Shown here piece by piece: positions 8,744-18,127 of a stretch of 64,000 nucleotides of DNA. The position numbers and the translations under genes were made by a program. The notes beneath the pieces were generated by a model, which searched no databases, was not told the DNA's origin, and worked only from the letters and a program-made list of their open reading frames with translations. The DNA lies in assembly GCF_037478135.1 (NCBI RefSeq), contig NZ_JBBHDV010000003.1:186001-250000 (forward strand), read 5' to 3'. The DNA is from Denitratimonas sp037478135. Its GTDB lineage: Bacteria; Pseudomonadota; Gammaproteobacteria; Xanthomonadales; Xanthomonadaceae. The first letter of the stretch is position 1. The number at the start of each line of letters is the position of its first letter.

Positions 8744-9619
8744 GTGAATCAAGCAACAGAAGACGGTTGGAGCCATTGGCCGGCACCGGCCAAGCTCAAC
8801 CTGTTCCTGCATATTACCGGCCGCCGCGCCGACGGCTATCACTGTCTGCAAACCGTGTTCCAGTTGCTGGACTGGGGCGATCAGGTGGCGCTGAGGATCC
8901 GTGCCGACGGCCGGATCCGGCGCGAACAGGGCGCAGCCGGAGTGCCTGAAGAACAGGATCTGGCGGTGCGCGCGGCGCGGGCGCTGCAACAGGCCAGCGG
9001 TTGCGCGCTGGGTGCGGATATCGCGATTGAAAAGCACATTCCGCAAGGCGGCGGGTTCGGTGGCGGCAGTTCGGATGCGGCGACGGTGCTGGTGGCGCTG
9101 AATCATCTGTGGCGGCTGGAACTTCCGCTGGAAGCCCTGGCCCGGATCGGGCTGGCGCTGGGTGCCGATGTACCGGTGTTCGTGCACGGCCGCAGCGCGT
9201 TTGCCGAAGGCATCGGCGAGCTGCTGACGCCACTGCCGCTGCCGACGCGCACCTATCTGCTGGTGGATGTCGGTGTGACCGTGCCCACGGCTGAACTTTT
9301 CGCGTCGCCTGATTTGACCCGCGATGCACCGTCCGCGACAATATCCGACTTCGTTTCAGGTTCCGTGCGCGGCAATGTGTTCGAGCCGGTGCTGCGCTGC
9401 CGCAGCCCGCAGATCGCTTCCGCGCTCGACCGGCTGGCAGCGTTTGGTACGCCGCAGGTCACTGGAACCGGTGGTGGCCTGTTCCTGGCCTGTGCCGATG
9501 CGTCTGCCGCTCGCCGCGTGCAGACCCAGCTTGATCCGCGCTGGCGGAGCTGGATCGCGCAGGGTGTGGACGTGTCACCACTGCATGCATGGCTGGCGCA
9601 ATATGCGCTGCCGCGATAA
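8744..9619 (+). CDS. ispE: 4-diphosphocytidyl-2-C-methyl-D-erythritol kinase
   Basis: A 291-residue GHMP kinase of the non-mevalonate isoprenoid pathway. PAPAKLNLFLHITGRRADGY is the conserved N-terminus, and the ATP-binding loop is PQGGGFGGGSSDAA. The start is taken as GTG 8744, preceded by a G-rich Shine-Dalgarno-like stretch. An in-frame ATG at 8687 would add 19 residues with no family similarity and has no convincing ribosome-binding site. tRNA-Gln and prs follow. Confidence 0.93.
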   Translation: MNQATEDGWSHWPAPAKLNLFLHITGRRADGYHCLQTVFQLLDWGDQVALRIRADGRIRREQGAAGVPEEQDLAVRAARALQQASGCALGADIAIEKHIPQGGGFGGGSSDAATVLVALNHLWRLELPLEALARIGLALGADVPVFVHGRSAFAEGIGELLTPLPLPTRTYLLVDVGVTVPTAELFASPDLTRDAPSATISDFVSGSVRGNVFEPVLRCRSPQIASALDRLAAFGTPQVTGTGGGLFLACADASAARRVQTQLDPRWRSWIAQGVDVSPLHAWLAQYALPR

Positions 9620-9690
9620 TCACGCAATGGCGGGCACGCCCGACGTTGCACAGGCATTTCGGATTTCCGGGCTGCCAGACCAAAGATCAC

Positions 9691-9765
9691 TGGGGCGTCG
9701 CCAAGCGGTAAGGCACCGGGTTTTGATCCCGGCATTCGCAGGTTCGAATCCTGCCGCCCCAGCCA
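9691..9765 (+). tRNA. tRNA-Gln (anticodon TTG)
   Basis: A 75-base cloverleaf. The acceptor arm starts TGGGGCG and pairs with CGCCCCA, the anticodon stem CCGGG/CCCGG holds TTG at 9723-9725, and GGTTCGAATCC forms the T arm. CCA is encoded. It lies between ispE and prs, the classic position of a glutamine tRNA in these bacteria. Confidence 0.97.
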
Positions 9766-9870
9766 GACCAGATGCCATCCGTCGCGGCGGGTGGTGGCAC
9801 GGGCCGGCAACCGCTGGCTCCGGCTCAAGTTCGATCCAAACGGCGCCGGCGGGTGCCAGTCAGGTGCGCT

Positions 9871-10833
9871 GTGGACGTGGATACCAACGGTTTGCTGATC
9901 TTCTCGGGCAACGCCAACCGGGCGCTGGCACGCGAGGTATGCCGTGACCTGGGCGTACGCCTGGGCAAGGCGATGGTTGGCACCTTCTCCGATGGCGAAG
10001 TCCAGGTGGAGATCGAGGAAAACGTCCGTCGGCAGGAAGTGTTCGTGATCCAGCCCACCTGCGCGCCCAGCGCGGAAAACCTGATGGAGCTGCTGGTGCT
10101 GATCGATGCGCTCAAGCGCGCCAGCGCCGCCAGCGTCACCGCCGTGGTGCCGTATTTCGGCTACGCACGGCAGGACCGCCGGCCGCGTTCGGCGCGGGTG
10201 CCGATCACCGCCAAGGTGGTGGCGAAGATGTTTTCTTCGGTGCACACCGACCGGGTGCTGACGGTGGACCTGCACGCCGACCAGATCCAGGGATTCTTCG
10301 ATTTCCCGGTCGACAACGTCTATGCCTCGCCGCTGATGCTGGCCGATATCTGGCGTACCCACGGCACCCACAACCTGATCGTGGTGTCGCCCGACGTGGG
10401 CGGCGTGGTGCGCGCCCGGGCGATGGCCAAACGGCTGGACGACGCCGACCTTGCGATCATCGACAAGCGCCGCCCGAAGGCCAATGTGGCCACGGTGATG
10501 AACATCATCGGCGACGTCGAAGGCAAGACCTGCGTGCTGGTGGACGACATCGTCGATACGGCCGGCACCCTGTGCGCGGCGGCGGCGGCGCTGAAGGCCA
10601 ATGGCGCCCGCAAGGTGGTGGCCTACTGCACCCACCCGGTGCTGTCCGGCCCGGCCATCACCAACCTGGAGGCATCGGAACTGGACGAACTGGTGGTCAC
10701 CGACACCATCCCGCTGGGTGAGGCTGCGCGCGCCTGTTCGCGCGTGCGCCAGCTCAGCGTGGCCGAGCTGCTGGCGGAAACCATCCGTCGCATCGCATTC
10801 GGCGAATCGGTCAGCTCGCTTTACGTGGATTGA
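9871..10833 (+). CDS. prs: Ribose-phosphate pyrophosphokinase
   Basis: A 320-residue PRPP synthetase, which transfers pyrophosphate from ATP to ribose-5-phosphate for nucleotide, His and Trp synthesis. Visible motifs are LLIFSGNANRALA at the N-terminus, the ATP-binding flexible loop region YFGYARQDRRPR, and the PRPP-binding loop VLVDDIVDTAGT. The start is GTG 9871 (or GTG 9877); the open frame reaches back to 9772, but that part is unrelated and arginine-rich and probably represents the leader behind tRNA-Gln. Confidence 0.95.
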   Translation: MDVDTNGLLIFSGNANRALAREVCRDLGVRLGKAMVGTFSDGEVQVEIEENVRRQEVFVIQPTCAPSAENLMELLVLIDALKRASAASVTAVVPYFGYARQDRRPRSARVPITAKVVAKMFSSVHTDRVLTVDLHADQIQGFFDFPVDNVYASPLMLADIWRTHGTHNLIVVSPDVGGVVRARAMAKRLDDADLAIIDKRRPKANVATVMNIIGDVEGKTCVLVDDIVDTAGTLCAAAAALKANGARKVVAYCTHPVLSGPAITNLEASELDELVVTDTIPLGEAARACSRVRQLSVAELLAETIRRIAFGESVSSLYVD

Positions 10834-10836
10834 TTT

Positions 10837-10925
10837 TTCGGGAACAGGAAGTCGGGAACAGGAAAGGGTTGGGGCGCAGGGCGCTGCTCACCGACTCTCC
10901 ATTCCCGCGTCCCATTCCCATCCAT
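10837..10925. repeat. G-rich/C-rich inverted repeat upstream of rplY
   Basis: A perfect 13-base direct repeat, TCGGGAACAGGAA at 10838-10850 and 10852-10864, forms the G-rich arm. A C-rich arm (CCATTCCCGCGTCCCATTCCC, around 10899-10919) follows about 40 bases later. The arms are loosely complementary, as in the copies before ychF, rpoC, rpsH and cgtA. Confidence 0.6.
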
Positions 10926-10927
10926 TC

Positions 10928-10951
10928 GACTCGTCTGGTCGCGGACGAGTC
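10928..10951 (+). promoter_or_regulatory. Leader hairpin before rplY
   Basis: GACTCGTC (10928-10935) and GACGAGTC (10944-10951) form a perfect 8-bp stem. A second small hairpin, CCGCC-GCGA-GGCGG, follows at 10958-10971, about 30 bases before the rplY start. No T run follows, so control of translation or mRNA stability is more likely than termination. Confidence 0.5.
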
Positions 10952-11000
10952 ACTTTCCCGCCGCGAGGCGGAACCATTGCAACAACAGGAAACGACAACA

Positions 11001-11645
11001 ATGTCTCAAGTCATCAAGGTTGAACACCGCGAAGATGCAGGAAGGGGTGCGAGCCGCCGCCTGCGCCGCGCGGACAAGGTGCCGGCCATCGTGTATGGCG
11101 GCGAACTGGGCCCGGTTGCGGTGCAGCTGGAGCACAACGATGTCTGGCTGGCGCAGCAGAACGAGTGGTTCTATTCCTCGATCCTGGATCTGAGCCTCAA
11201 TGGTGATGTGCAGAAGGTGCTGCTGCGCGATATGCAGCGTCATCCGGTCAAGGCCCGCATCCTGCATCTGGACTTCCAGCGCGTCATGGCCGACGAGGCC
11301 ATCCGCGTGCAGGTGCCGCTGCACTACATGAACCAGGAAAACTCGCCGGCCGGCAAGTCCAGCGGCGTGGTGATCATGCACGAGCTGACCGAAGTCGAAG
11401 TGTCCTGCCTGCCGGGCAACCTGCCGGAGAACATCGAGGTCGACCTGTCGGAGCTGAAGGAAGGCGATGTCATCCACCTGTCCGCGATCACCCTGCCCGA
11501 GGGTGTGGAGATTCCGTCCCTGAAACTGGGTCCGGATCACGACGTGGCCATCGTGGTGGCGCGCAAGCTCAAGGGTCAGGCTGAATCCGACGACGAAGTC
11601 GGGTCGGAAGGCGGGGACGGCGAAGCGGACGCCGAGCAGAAGTGA
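11001..11645 (+). CDS. rplY: 50S ribosomal protein L25 (general stress protein Ctc type)
   Basis: A 214-residue long-form L25. The N-terminal 5S rRNA-binding domain contains GAGRGASRRLRR-like sequence (EDAGRGASRRLRRADKVPAI) and the C-terminal beta domain contains LPGNLPENIEVDLSELKEGD. An acidic tail ends the protein. L25 binds 5S rRNA in the central protuberance. It precedes pth, the conserved prs-rplY-pth-ychF order. The start at 11001 follows AACAGGAAACGACAACA. Confidence 0.95.
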   Translation: MSQVIKVEHREDAGRGASRRLRRADKVPAIVYGGELGPVAVQLEHNDVWLAQQNEWFYSSILDLSLNGDVQKVLLRDMQRHPVKARILHLDFQRVMADEAIRVQVPLHYMNQENSPAGKSSGVVIMHELTEVEVSCLPGNLPENIEVDLSELKEGDVIHLSAITLPEGVEIPSLKLGPDHDVAIVVARKLKGQAESDDEVGSEGGDGEADAEQK

Positions 11646-11695
11646 TCGCGCGGCCCCGGGCATGAACCCATGCCCGGGGCCAACGCGGGCAACGC

Positions 11696-12277
11696 ATGGC
11701 TGCATTCCGTCTCATCGTCGGGTTGGGCAATCCCGGCGCCGAATACGCCCAGACCCGGCACAACGCCGGCTTCTGGTTCGCCGATGCGCTGGCACAGGCT
11801 GCGCAGGCGCGTTTCGGTATCGAAAGCCGTCTGCACGGCGAAGCGGCGAAGCTGGATATCGGGGGTGCGTCGGTCTGGTTGCTGAAGCCAGCCACGTTCA
11901 TGAACCGCAGTGGCCAGTCGGTGGCCGCAGCACTGCGCTACTTCAAGATCGAGCCTGAGCAGATGCTGGTCGCGCACGATGAACTGGACCTGCCGCCGGG
12001 CACCGCGCGGCTCAAGTTCGACGGCGGCCATGGTGGACAGAACGGCCTGCGCGACATCGTTGCGCACCTGGGGCATGGACACTTCCACCGCTTGCGGCTT
12101 GGCATCGGCCATCCCGGCAACAGGGACAAGGTGACGCCCTGGGTACTGGGACGGCCCGGCCGCGATGACGAGGCATCGATCCTGCGCGCCATCGACGATG
12201 CACTGGCGGTTCTGCCACTGCTGATGGCCGGTGACACCAACGAGGCGATGAAGCGGCTGCATACGAGCAGGGATTAG
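11696..12277 (+). CDS. pth: Peptidyl-tRNA hydrolase
   Basis: A 193-residue Pth family enzyme that releases peptides from stalled peptidyl-tRNA. The N-terminus LIVGLGNPGAEYAQTRHNAG includes the catalytic histidine of TRHN. ATFMNRSG and HDELDLPPG supply the substrate Asn and the Asp partner. GGHGGQNGLRDI is the second family signature. Length and motifs are normal. Confidence 0.96.
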   Translation: MAAFRLIVGLGNPGAEYAQTRHNAGFWFADALAQAAQARFGIESRLHGEAAKLDIGGASVWLLKPATFMNRSGQSVAAALRYFKIEPEQMLVAHDELDLPPGTARLKFDGGHGGQNGLRDIVAHLGHGHFHRLRLGIGHPGNRDKVTPWVLGRPGRDDEASILRAIDDALAVLPLLMAGDTNEAMKRLHTSRD

Positions 12278-12278
12278 C

Positions 12279-12343
12279 GATTGGGGATTCGGGATTTGGC
12301 AAGGCGCGCGCTTTTCCGAATCCCGAATCCCGAATCACCAATC
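12279..12343. repeat. Inverted repeat between pth and ychF
   Basis: The left arm at 12279-12296 (GATTGGGGATTCGGGATT) and the right arm at 12326-12343 are complementary at 17 of 18 positions. CCGAATC repeats occur in the right arm. The element fills the whole gap and ends 15 bases before the ychF start. It is the clearest member of the repeat family also found before rplY, rpoC, rpsH and cgtA. Confidence 0.8.
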
Positions 12344-12357
12344 CCGGATCCAAGTAC

Positions 12358-13449
12358 ATGGGCATCCAATGCGGCATCGTGGGGCTTCCGAACGTCGGCA
12401 AGTCCACGCTTTTCAATGCGCTTACCCGCGCCGGCATCGCGGCGGCGAACTTCCCTTTCTGCACGATCGATCCGAACGTCGGTGTGGTGCCGGTGCCGGA
12501 CCCGCGTCTTGATGAGCTGGCCAAGATCGTCAAGCCGCAGAAGACGATCCCGACCGCGGTCGAGTTCGTCGACATCGCCGGCCTGGTGGCCGGTGCCAGC
12601 AAGGGCGAAGGCCTGGGCAACAAGTTCCTGGCCAACATCCGCGAAACCGACGCTATCGCGCATGTCGTGCGCTGCTTCGAACACGGTGACATCGTGCACG
12701 TGGCCGGCAAGGTCGACCCGATCGCCGACATCGAAACGATCGACACCGAGCTGGCGCTGGCCGATCTTGAATCAGTCGAGAAGGCGCTGAACCGCTACGA
12801 GCGCGCCTCCAAGGCCGGCGACAAGGACGCGATCGTGCGGCGCGATTTGCTGGTGCGGGTGCGTGCCCATCTGGATAACGGTCAGCCGGTGCGCTCGATG
12901 GGCCTGTCCAGCGATGAGGCCGGCCTGTTGCGTGAGCTGTTCCTGCTCACCGCCAAGCCGGTGATGTACATCGCCAATGTGCGCGAGGATGGCTTCCAGG
13001 ACAATCCGCACCTGGATGCAGTGCGCGCGCGGGCTGAGGGTGAGGGCGCGCAGGTGGTGCCGGTGTGCGCCGCGATCGAGGAGGAACTGTCGCAGCTGGA
13101 CGAGGAGGACCGCGACGTGTTCCTGGCCGACATGGGGCTGGAGGAGCCAGGCCTTGACCGCGTCATCCGCGCCGCCTATGCCTTGCTGGGGCTTCAGACC
13201 TACTACACCGCCGGGGTCAAGGAAGTGCGCGCCTGGACGGTCAAGCGTGGCGCCACCGCGCCGCAGGCCGCAGCTGTGATCCATACTGACTTCGAAAAGG
13301 GTTTCATCCGGGCCGAGACCATCGCCTACGAGGACTTCATCCGCTACAAGGGCGAGGCCGGTGCCAAGGAAGCCGGGCGGCTGCGGCTGGAAGGCAAGGA
13401 TTACATTGTCAAGGATGGCGATGTGCTGCACTTCCGCTTCAATGTCTGA
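12358..13449 (+). CDS. ychF: Redox-regulated ATPase YchF
   Basis: A 363-residue Obg-family P-loop protein. G1 is GLPNVGKSTLFNAL, switch I is NFPFCTIDPN, and G3 is FVDIAGLV. The usual G4 NKxD is replaced, consistent with ATP preference in this family, and a C-terminal TGS domain ends in KDGDVLHFRFNV. YchF binds ribosomes and dampens stress responses. It follows pth, its standard neighbour. Confidence 0.95.
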   Translation: MGIQCGIVGLPNVGKSTLFNALTRAGIAAANFPFCTIDPNVGVVPVPDPRLDELAKIVKPQKTIPTAVEFVDIAGLVAGASKGEGLGNKFLANIRETDAIAHVVRCFEHGDIVHVAGKVDPIADIETIDTELALADLESVEKALNRYERASKAGDKDAIVRRDLLVRVRAHLDNGQPVRSMGLSSDEAGLLRELFLLTAKPVMYIANVREDGFQDNPHLDAVRARAEGEGAQVVPVCAAIEEELSQLDEEDRDVFLADMGLEEPGLDRVIRAAYALLGLQTYYTAGVKEVRAWTVKRGATAPQAAAVIHTDFEKGFIRAETIAYEDFIRYKGEAGAKEAGRLRLEGKDYIVKDGDVLHFRFNV

Positions 13450-13490
13450 AGCCTGATGGCAGGAAAAGCGGAATCCAGCGGCGCAATGCA

Positions 13491-13519
13491 TTGACATCCG
13501 CGCCAAGCCGATAGAAAAT
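13491..13519 (+). promoter_or_regulatory. Sigma-70 promoter of the tRNA-tuf operon
   Basis: A perfect -35 box TTGACA (13491-13496) is followed after 17 bases by GAAAAT (13514-13519), four of six matches to the -10 consensus. The predicted start is near 13526, a few bases before tRNA-Tyr. No other good promoter is seen before tuf, so tRNA-Tyr, tRNA-Gly, tRNA-Thr and tuf are probably one transcript. Confidence 0.75.
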
Positions 13520-13532
13520 AAGCGGCTCGTTC

Positions 13533-13618
13533 GGAGGGATACCCAAGCGGCCAACGGGGGCAGACTGTAAATCTGCTGGCTTACGCCTTCGGTGGTTCGA
13601 ATCCACCTCCCTCCACCA
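13533..13618 (+). tRNA. tRNA-Tyr (anticodon GTA)
   Basis: An 86-base class II tRNA with a long variable arm. Acceptor GGAGGGA pairs with TCCCTCC, the anticodon GTA is at 13567-13569 in GACTGTAAATC, and the T arm has GGTTCGAATCC. CCA is encoded. First gene of the tRNA-tuf cluster. Confidence 0.98.
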
Positions 13619-13704
13619 ATCGCCCAGGCCCTGTGCCTGTCCGGTTGGAGCAAGATTTCAAGGCGCCACGTGGCTTGCGCGTGTGGCGTGAAGGTTCCGC
13701 AGGT

Positions 13705-13778
<74 letters not shown>

Positions 13779-13888
13779 ATTGGACTTGTTCCCGCATCCG
13801 GCCACAGCACAGCTGTGGCGCAGATTGCGGAGGTGGCTCAGGCCACGGCAGGCAAGCGGTCGACGTGAGTTGGCCGGGTTTCAAATCT

Positions 13889-13964
<76 letters not shown>

Positions 13965-14033
13965 TTCCGGCCATGCCAGCCAGCGGTTGGTGTGGCTTTT
14001 TGTCCAACCAGAACGCATCGGAATCAAGCAATC

Positions 14034-15224
<1,191 letters not shown>

Positions 15225-15252
15225 TATCCAGGGAGCTCCCGGGCTCCGGGTC

Positions 15253-15288
15253 CGGGATTCGCAGCTGCCAGACGGCGCGCGAATCCCG
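15253..15288 (+). terminator. Hairpin downstream of tuf copy 1
   Basis: CGGGATTCGC (15253-15262) and GCGAATCCCG (15279-15288) form a perfect 10-bp stem. No T run follows at once, so termination strength is unclear. The arm sequence resembles the dispersed GGGATTCG repeat. A second stem-loop, GCGCAGGTGG with TCCGCCTGCGC partner, lies at 15314-15342 just before tRNA-Trp. Confidence 0.5.
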
Positions 15289-15355
15289 CCCTGATCACGG
15301 GTTTTCCATCCCGGCGCAGGTGGGTCAAGAATCCGCCTGCGCTTGAGTGTTTCAC

Positions 15356-15431
<76 letters not shown>

Positions 15432-15449
15432 CTTCGCGTAAAGATCCGG

Positions 15450-15827
15450 ATGAATGTGAAGGCTGAAAATCACGAATCGTCGCAAGTCGGGGATGTTGCC
15501 AAGTACGTAGTGGCTGTGCTGCTCGTGGTGGCGGGCATCGTCGGCTTTTACTGGTTTGCGGCCTGGGCCACGCCGCTGCGTGCATTGCTGCCGCTGGTGG
15601 GAGTGATCGCGGCAGTTGCCGTGTTCGCGATGACGGCCAAGGGCCGCGTCGCACGCGACTATCTGGGCGAGGCGCGCTTCGAACTGCGCAAGGTGATCTG
15701 GCCCACGCGGCAGGAAACCATTCGCACCACGATCATGGTGCTCATCGTTGTCGTCCTAGTGAGTCTGCTGCTGGGCGTCATCGACTTCTTCATCTCTGGT
15801 GGCCTGCGCCTCCTGTTGCGGATCTGA
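15450..15827 (+). CDS. secE: Preprotein translocase subunit SecE
   Basis: A 125-residue inner-membrane protein of the SecYEG channel. It has three hydrophobic segments, around residues 15-33, 38-58 and 95-118, as in the E. coli form, and the conserved cytoplasmic segment ELRKVIWPTRQET before the last one. The start ATG 15450 lies just after tRNA-Trp; the open frame otherwise runs back into the tRNA. nusG follows after 11 bases. Confidence 0.95.
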   Translation: MNVKAENHESSQVGDVAKYVVAVLLVVAGIVGFYWFAAWATPLRALLPLVGVIAAVAVFAMTAKGRVARDYLGEARFELRKVIWPTRQETIRTTIMVLIVVVLVSLLLGVIDFFISGGLRLLLRI

Positions 15828-15838
15828 CGGAGGCGGCA

Positions 15839-16399
15839 ATGGCCAAGCGCTGGTATGTGGTACACGCCTATTCGGGCTTTGAACACCAGGTTGCACGCGC
15901 GCTCAAGGAGCGCATTGTCCGTGCCGGCATGGAGGATCGCTTCGGCGATGTGCTCGTGCCCACCGAAGAGGTGGTCGAGATGCGCGGTGGCCAGAAGCGC
16001 AAGTCCGAGCGCAAGTTCTTCCCCGGTTACGTGCTGGTGCAGATCGAAACCTCGGGCGAGGGCGGTGGCCTGCGCATTGATGACGAGAGCTGGCATCTGG
16101 TGAAGGAAACTTCCAAGGTGATGGGCTTCATCGGTGGCACTGCGGATCGTCCGCTGCCGATCAAGGACAGTGAGGCCGACACCATTCTGCAGCGCGTGCA
16201 GGACGGGGTCGAAAAGCCGCGTCCCAAGGTGCTGTTCGAGCCAGGCGAGATGGTCCGTGTGGTGGATGGGCCGTTCAACGATTTCAACGGTACGGTCGAG
16301 GAAGTCAACTACGAGAAGAGCCGCCTGCGTGTGGCGGTGCTCATCTTTGGCCGGTCGACCCCGGTTGATCTGGATTTCAGTCAGGTCGAAAAGGCCTGA
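15839..16399 (+). CDS. nusG: Transcription termination/antitermination factor NusG
   Basis: A 186-residue NusG. The NGN domain begins RWYVVHAYSGFEHQVARAL and contains KRKSERKFFPGYVLVQ. The C-terminal KOW domain is PGEMVRVVDGPFNDFNGTVE. It binds RNA polymerase to promote processivity and connects it with Rho or ribosomal protein S10. secE-nusG is the standard pair ahead of the rplK operon. Confidence 0.97.
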   Translation: MAKRWYVVHAYSGFEHQVARALKERIVRAGMEDRFGDVLVPTEEVVEMRGGQKRKSERKFFPGYVLVQIETSGEGGGLRIDDESWHLVKETSKVMGFIGGTADRPLPIKDSEADTILQRVQDGVEKPRPKVLFEPGEMVRVVDGPFNDFNGTVEEVNYEKSRLRVAVLIFGRSTPVDLDFSQVEKA

Positions 16400-16423
16400 T
16401 TGCCTCGCTTGCGCCCTGCGGGG

Positions 16424-16451
16424 TGTTGGTGCGGGCAGGATTTGCTATAGT
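16424..16451 (+). promoter_or_regulatory. Extended -10 promoter for rplKA
   Basis: TGCTATAGT at 16443-16451 is an extended -10 element (TG at 16443-16444, TATAGT at 16446-16451). No good -35 box lies at the standard distance; TGTTGG at 16424-16429 is the nearest, with a 16-base spacer. The 200-base gap from nusG to rplK holds this site and about 140 bases of leader ending in a ribosome-binding site, GGAGAAGAAC. Confidence 0.6.
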
Positions 16452-16599
16452 ACGCGGCTGGCCGATGCCAGCGTCGCGCGGTGCCGTGACAGCGGCTTTT
16501 GCAGCACGTTGCGGTATCGGAGAAAACGCGAAGTCGGGACGCGTGATTCCCGATCCGATGGGGAGCCTGAAGCCCAGGCGCTAGCACCCGGAGAAGAAC

Positions 16600-17028
16600 A
16601 TGGCAAAGAAAGTTGTCGGTTACATCAAATTGCAGGTGAAGGCCGGTCAGGCCAACCCCAGCCCACCGGTCGGTCCGGCCCTGGGCCAGCGCGGCCTGAA
16701 CATCATGGAATTCTGCAAGGCGTTCAACGCCGCCACGCAGAAGATGGAGCCGGGTCTGCCGATCCCGGTGATCATTACCGCCTATTCGGACCGCAGCTTC
16801 ACCTTCATCACCAAGACGCCACCGGCCACGATCCTTCTGAAGAAGGCCACGGGTGTGCAGTCCGGCTCCAAGCGTCCGAACACCGAAAAGGTGGGCAAGA
16901 TCACCCGCGCCCAGCTCGAGGAAATCGCCAAGGCCAAGGAGCCTGATCTTACCGCCGCATCGCTGGATGCCGCCGTGCGTACCATCGCCGGCAGCGCACG
17001 CAGCATGGGCCTGAGCGTCGAGGGATAA
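16600..17028 (+). CDS. rplK: 50S ribosomal protein L11
   Basis: A 142-residue protein of the GTPase-associated centre. The N-terminal domain has VKAGQANPSPPVGPALGQRG, the conserved proline-rich loop, and the C-terminal rRNA-binding domain ends in TIAGSARSMGLSVEG. It binds the 1051-1108 region of 23S rRNA and is needed for RelA activation. It is first in the rplKA unit. Confidence 0.98.
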   Translation: MAKKVVGYIKLQVKAGQANPSPPVGPALGQRGLNIMEFCKAFNAATQKMEPGLPIPVIITAYSDRSFTFITKTPPATILLKKATGVQSGSKRPNTEKVGKITRAQLEEIAKAKEPDLTAASLDAAVRTIAGSARSMGLSVEG

Positions 17029-17031
17029 GAC

Positions 17032-17736
17032 ATGGCAAAGATCAGCAAGCGATTCAAGGCGCTCAACGCCACCGTGGTCCCGGGCAAGGCCTATCCGCTG
17101 GATGAGGCGCTGGGCATTCTGAAGGACAACAGCAAGGTCAAGTTCGTCGAGTCGATCGACGTGGCCGTTCGTCTGGGCGTGGATGCACGCAAGTCCGACC
17201 AGCAGGTGCGCGGTTCCACCGTGCTGCCGGCCGGTACCGGCAAGAGCGTGCGCGTGGCGGTGTTCTGCCCGCCGGGTGCGAAGGCCGATGAGGCTTTGGC
17301 CGCCGGTGCCGATGTGGTCGGCATGGACGATCTGGCCGAGAAGATGCAGGGCGGCGATCTGAACTACGACGTGGTCATTGCCACGCCGGATGCGATGCGC
17401 GTGGTCGGCAAGCTCGGCACTGTGCTGGGTCCTCGCGGCCTGATGCCCAACCCCAAGGTTGGCACGGTTTCCCCGGACGCGGCACAAGCCGTTCGCAATG
17501 CCAAGGCCGGCCAGGTGCGCTACCGCACCGACAAGGCCGGCATCATTCATTGCACCATCGGCAAGGCCGATTTCGAAATCGAAGCGCTGAAGTCCAACCT
17601 CAATGCGCTGCTTTCGGACCTGGTCAAGGCCAAGCCGGCCACTGCCAAGGGCCAGTATCTGCAGAAGGTGTCGCTGTCCAGCACGATGGGCAAGGGCATC
17701 GTCGTGGATCAGAACACCCTGGCGCTGGCCAAGTAA
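17032..17736 (+). CDS. rplA: 50S ribosomal protein L1
   Basis: A 234-residue L1-stalk protein, three bases after rplK. Conserved segments include GKSVRVAVFCPPGAKADEA and the signature KLGTVLGPRGLMPNPKVGTV. It binds 23S rRNA near the E site. In other gammaproteobacteria L1 represses its own mRNA at the start of rplK; no clear L1-site mimic could be confirmed by eye here. Confidence 0.98.
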   Translation: MAKISKRFKALNATVVPGKAYPLDEALGILKDNSKVKFVESIDVAVRLGVDARKSDQQVRGSTVLPAGTGKSVRVAVFCPPGAKADEALAAGADVVGMDDLAEKMQGGDLNYDVVIATPDAMRVVGKLGTVLGPRGLMPNPKVGTVSPDAAQAVRNAKAGQVRYRTDKAGIIHCTIGKADFEIEALKSNLNALLSDLVKAKPATAKGQYLQKVSLSSTMGKGIVVDQNTLALAK

Positions 17737-18127
17737 GACAGTTGGCCTCGTTCCGGGCGGCACGCGCAGCGCGCGGCAGGTACGGGAACGAAGCCGACGC
17801 AACACGGAGCGGTGGCAACACCGTTCCAGATGTTTTGAAGGCCCCATGCAGTGATGCATGGGCGCCGTCAAAGACCGCAGGCGCGGTCGCATTGCCCGCA
17901 AGGGCGGGGCGTCCGCTTAATCCGTCCGTCCGGACAGGCCTGCGCAGATGGTGTCGCCTTCTGGAGTTTTTCTGGTTGACGCGTGTCCGGAGTTTTTCCG
18001 GCCCGGCTTCTCCAGGTCCAGTACGGCCACCAAGGAATGTCACACGGCATTCCCGGCGTCCAGGAAGGATGCCGACAAGGACCGCGAGCGGCAGGAGCCG
18101 CGAGCGGAGTTCACCAGGAGGAGTGTT
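17737..18127 (+). promoter_or_regulatory. rplJL leader with conserved L10 binding site
   Basis: This 391-base gap holds no gene. CCCATGCA-GTGA-TGCATGGG forms a hairpin at 17843-17862. The next part, 17865-17951, has CCGTCAAAGACCGCAGG at its 5' side and CCTGCGCAGATGG at its 3' side: CCGTC pairs with GATGG and CGCAGG with CCTGCG, leaving AAAGAC as a kink-turn-like internal loop. From memory this matches the E. coli rplJ leader, where L10 bound to L7/L12 represses translation. Two small U-rich hairpins follow, then a strong Shine-Dalgarno AGGAGGAG before rplJ. Confidence 0.8.
17961..18001 (+). promoter_or_regulatory. Tandem GGAGTTTTTC hairpins in the rplJ leader
   Basis: CTGGAGTTTTTCTGG (17961-17975) and CCGGAGTTTTTCCGG (17987-18001) each fold into a 5-bp stem with a GTTTT loop, the first using two wobble pairs. 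They lie 26 bases apart, directly after the L10 binding element. The difference between the two keeps the pairing. Role unknown: attenuation, RNase site or ribosome stand-by site are possible. Confidence 0.5.

Noticed and set aside
9674..9770. GCCAGACCA on both sides of tRNA-Gln, resembling an attachment-site duplication
   Set aside because: Only nine bases, no integrase or island between the copies, and the spacing just brackets the tRNA itself.
9772..9870. N-terminal extension of prs from ATG 9772
   Set aside because: The extra 33 residues are Arg/Gly-rich, unlike PRPP synthetases, and begin seven bases after the tRNA.
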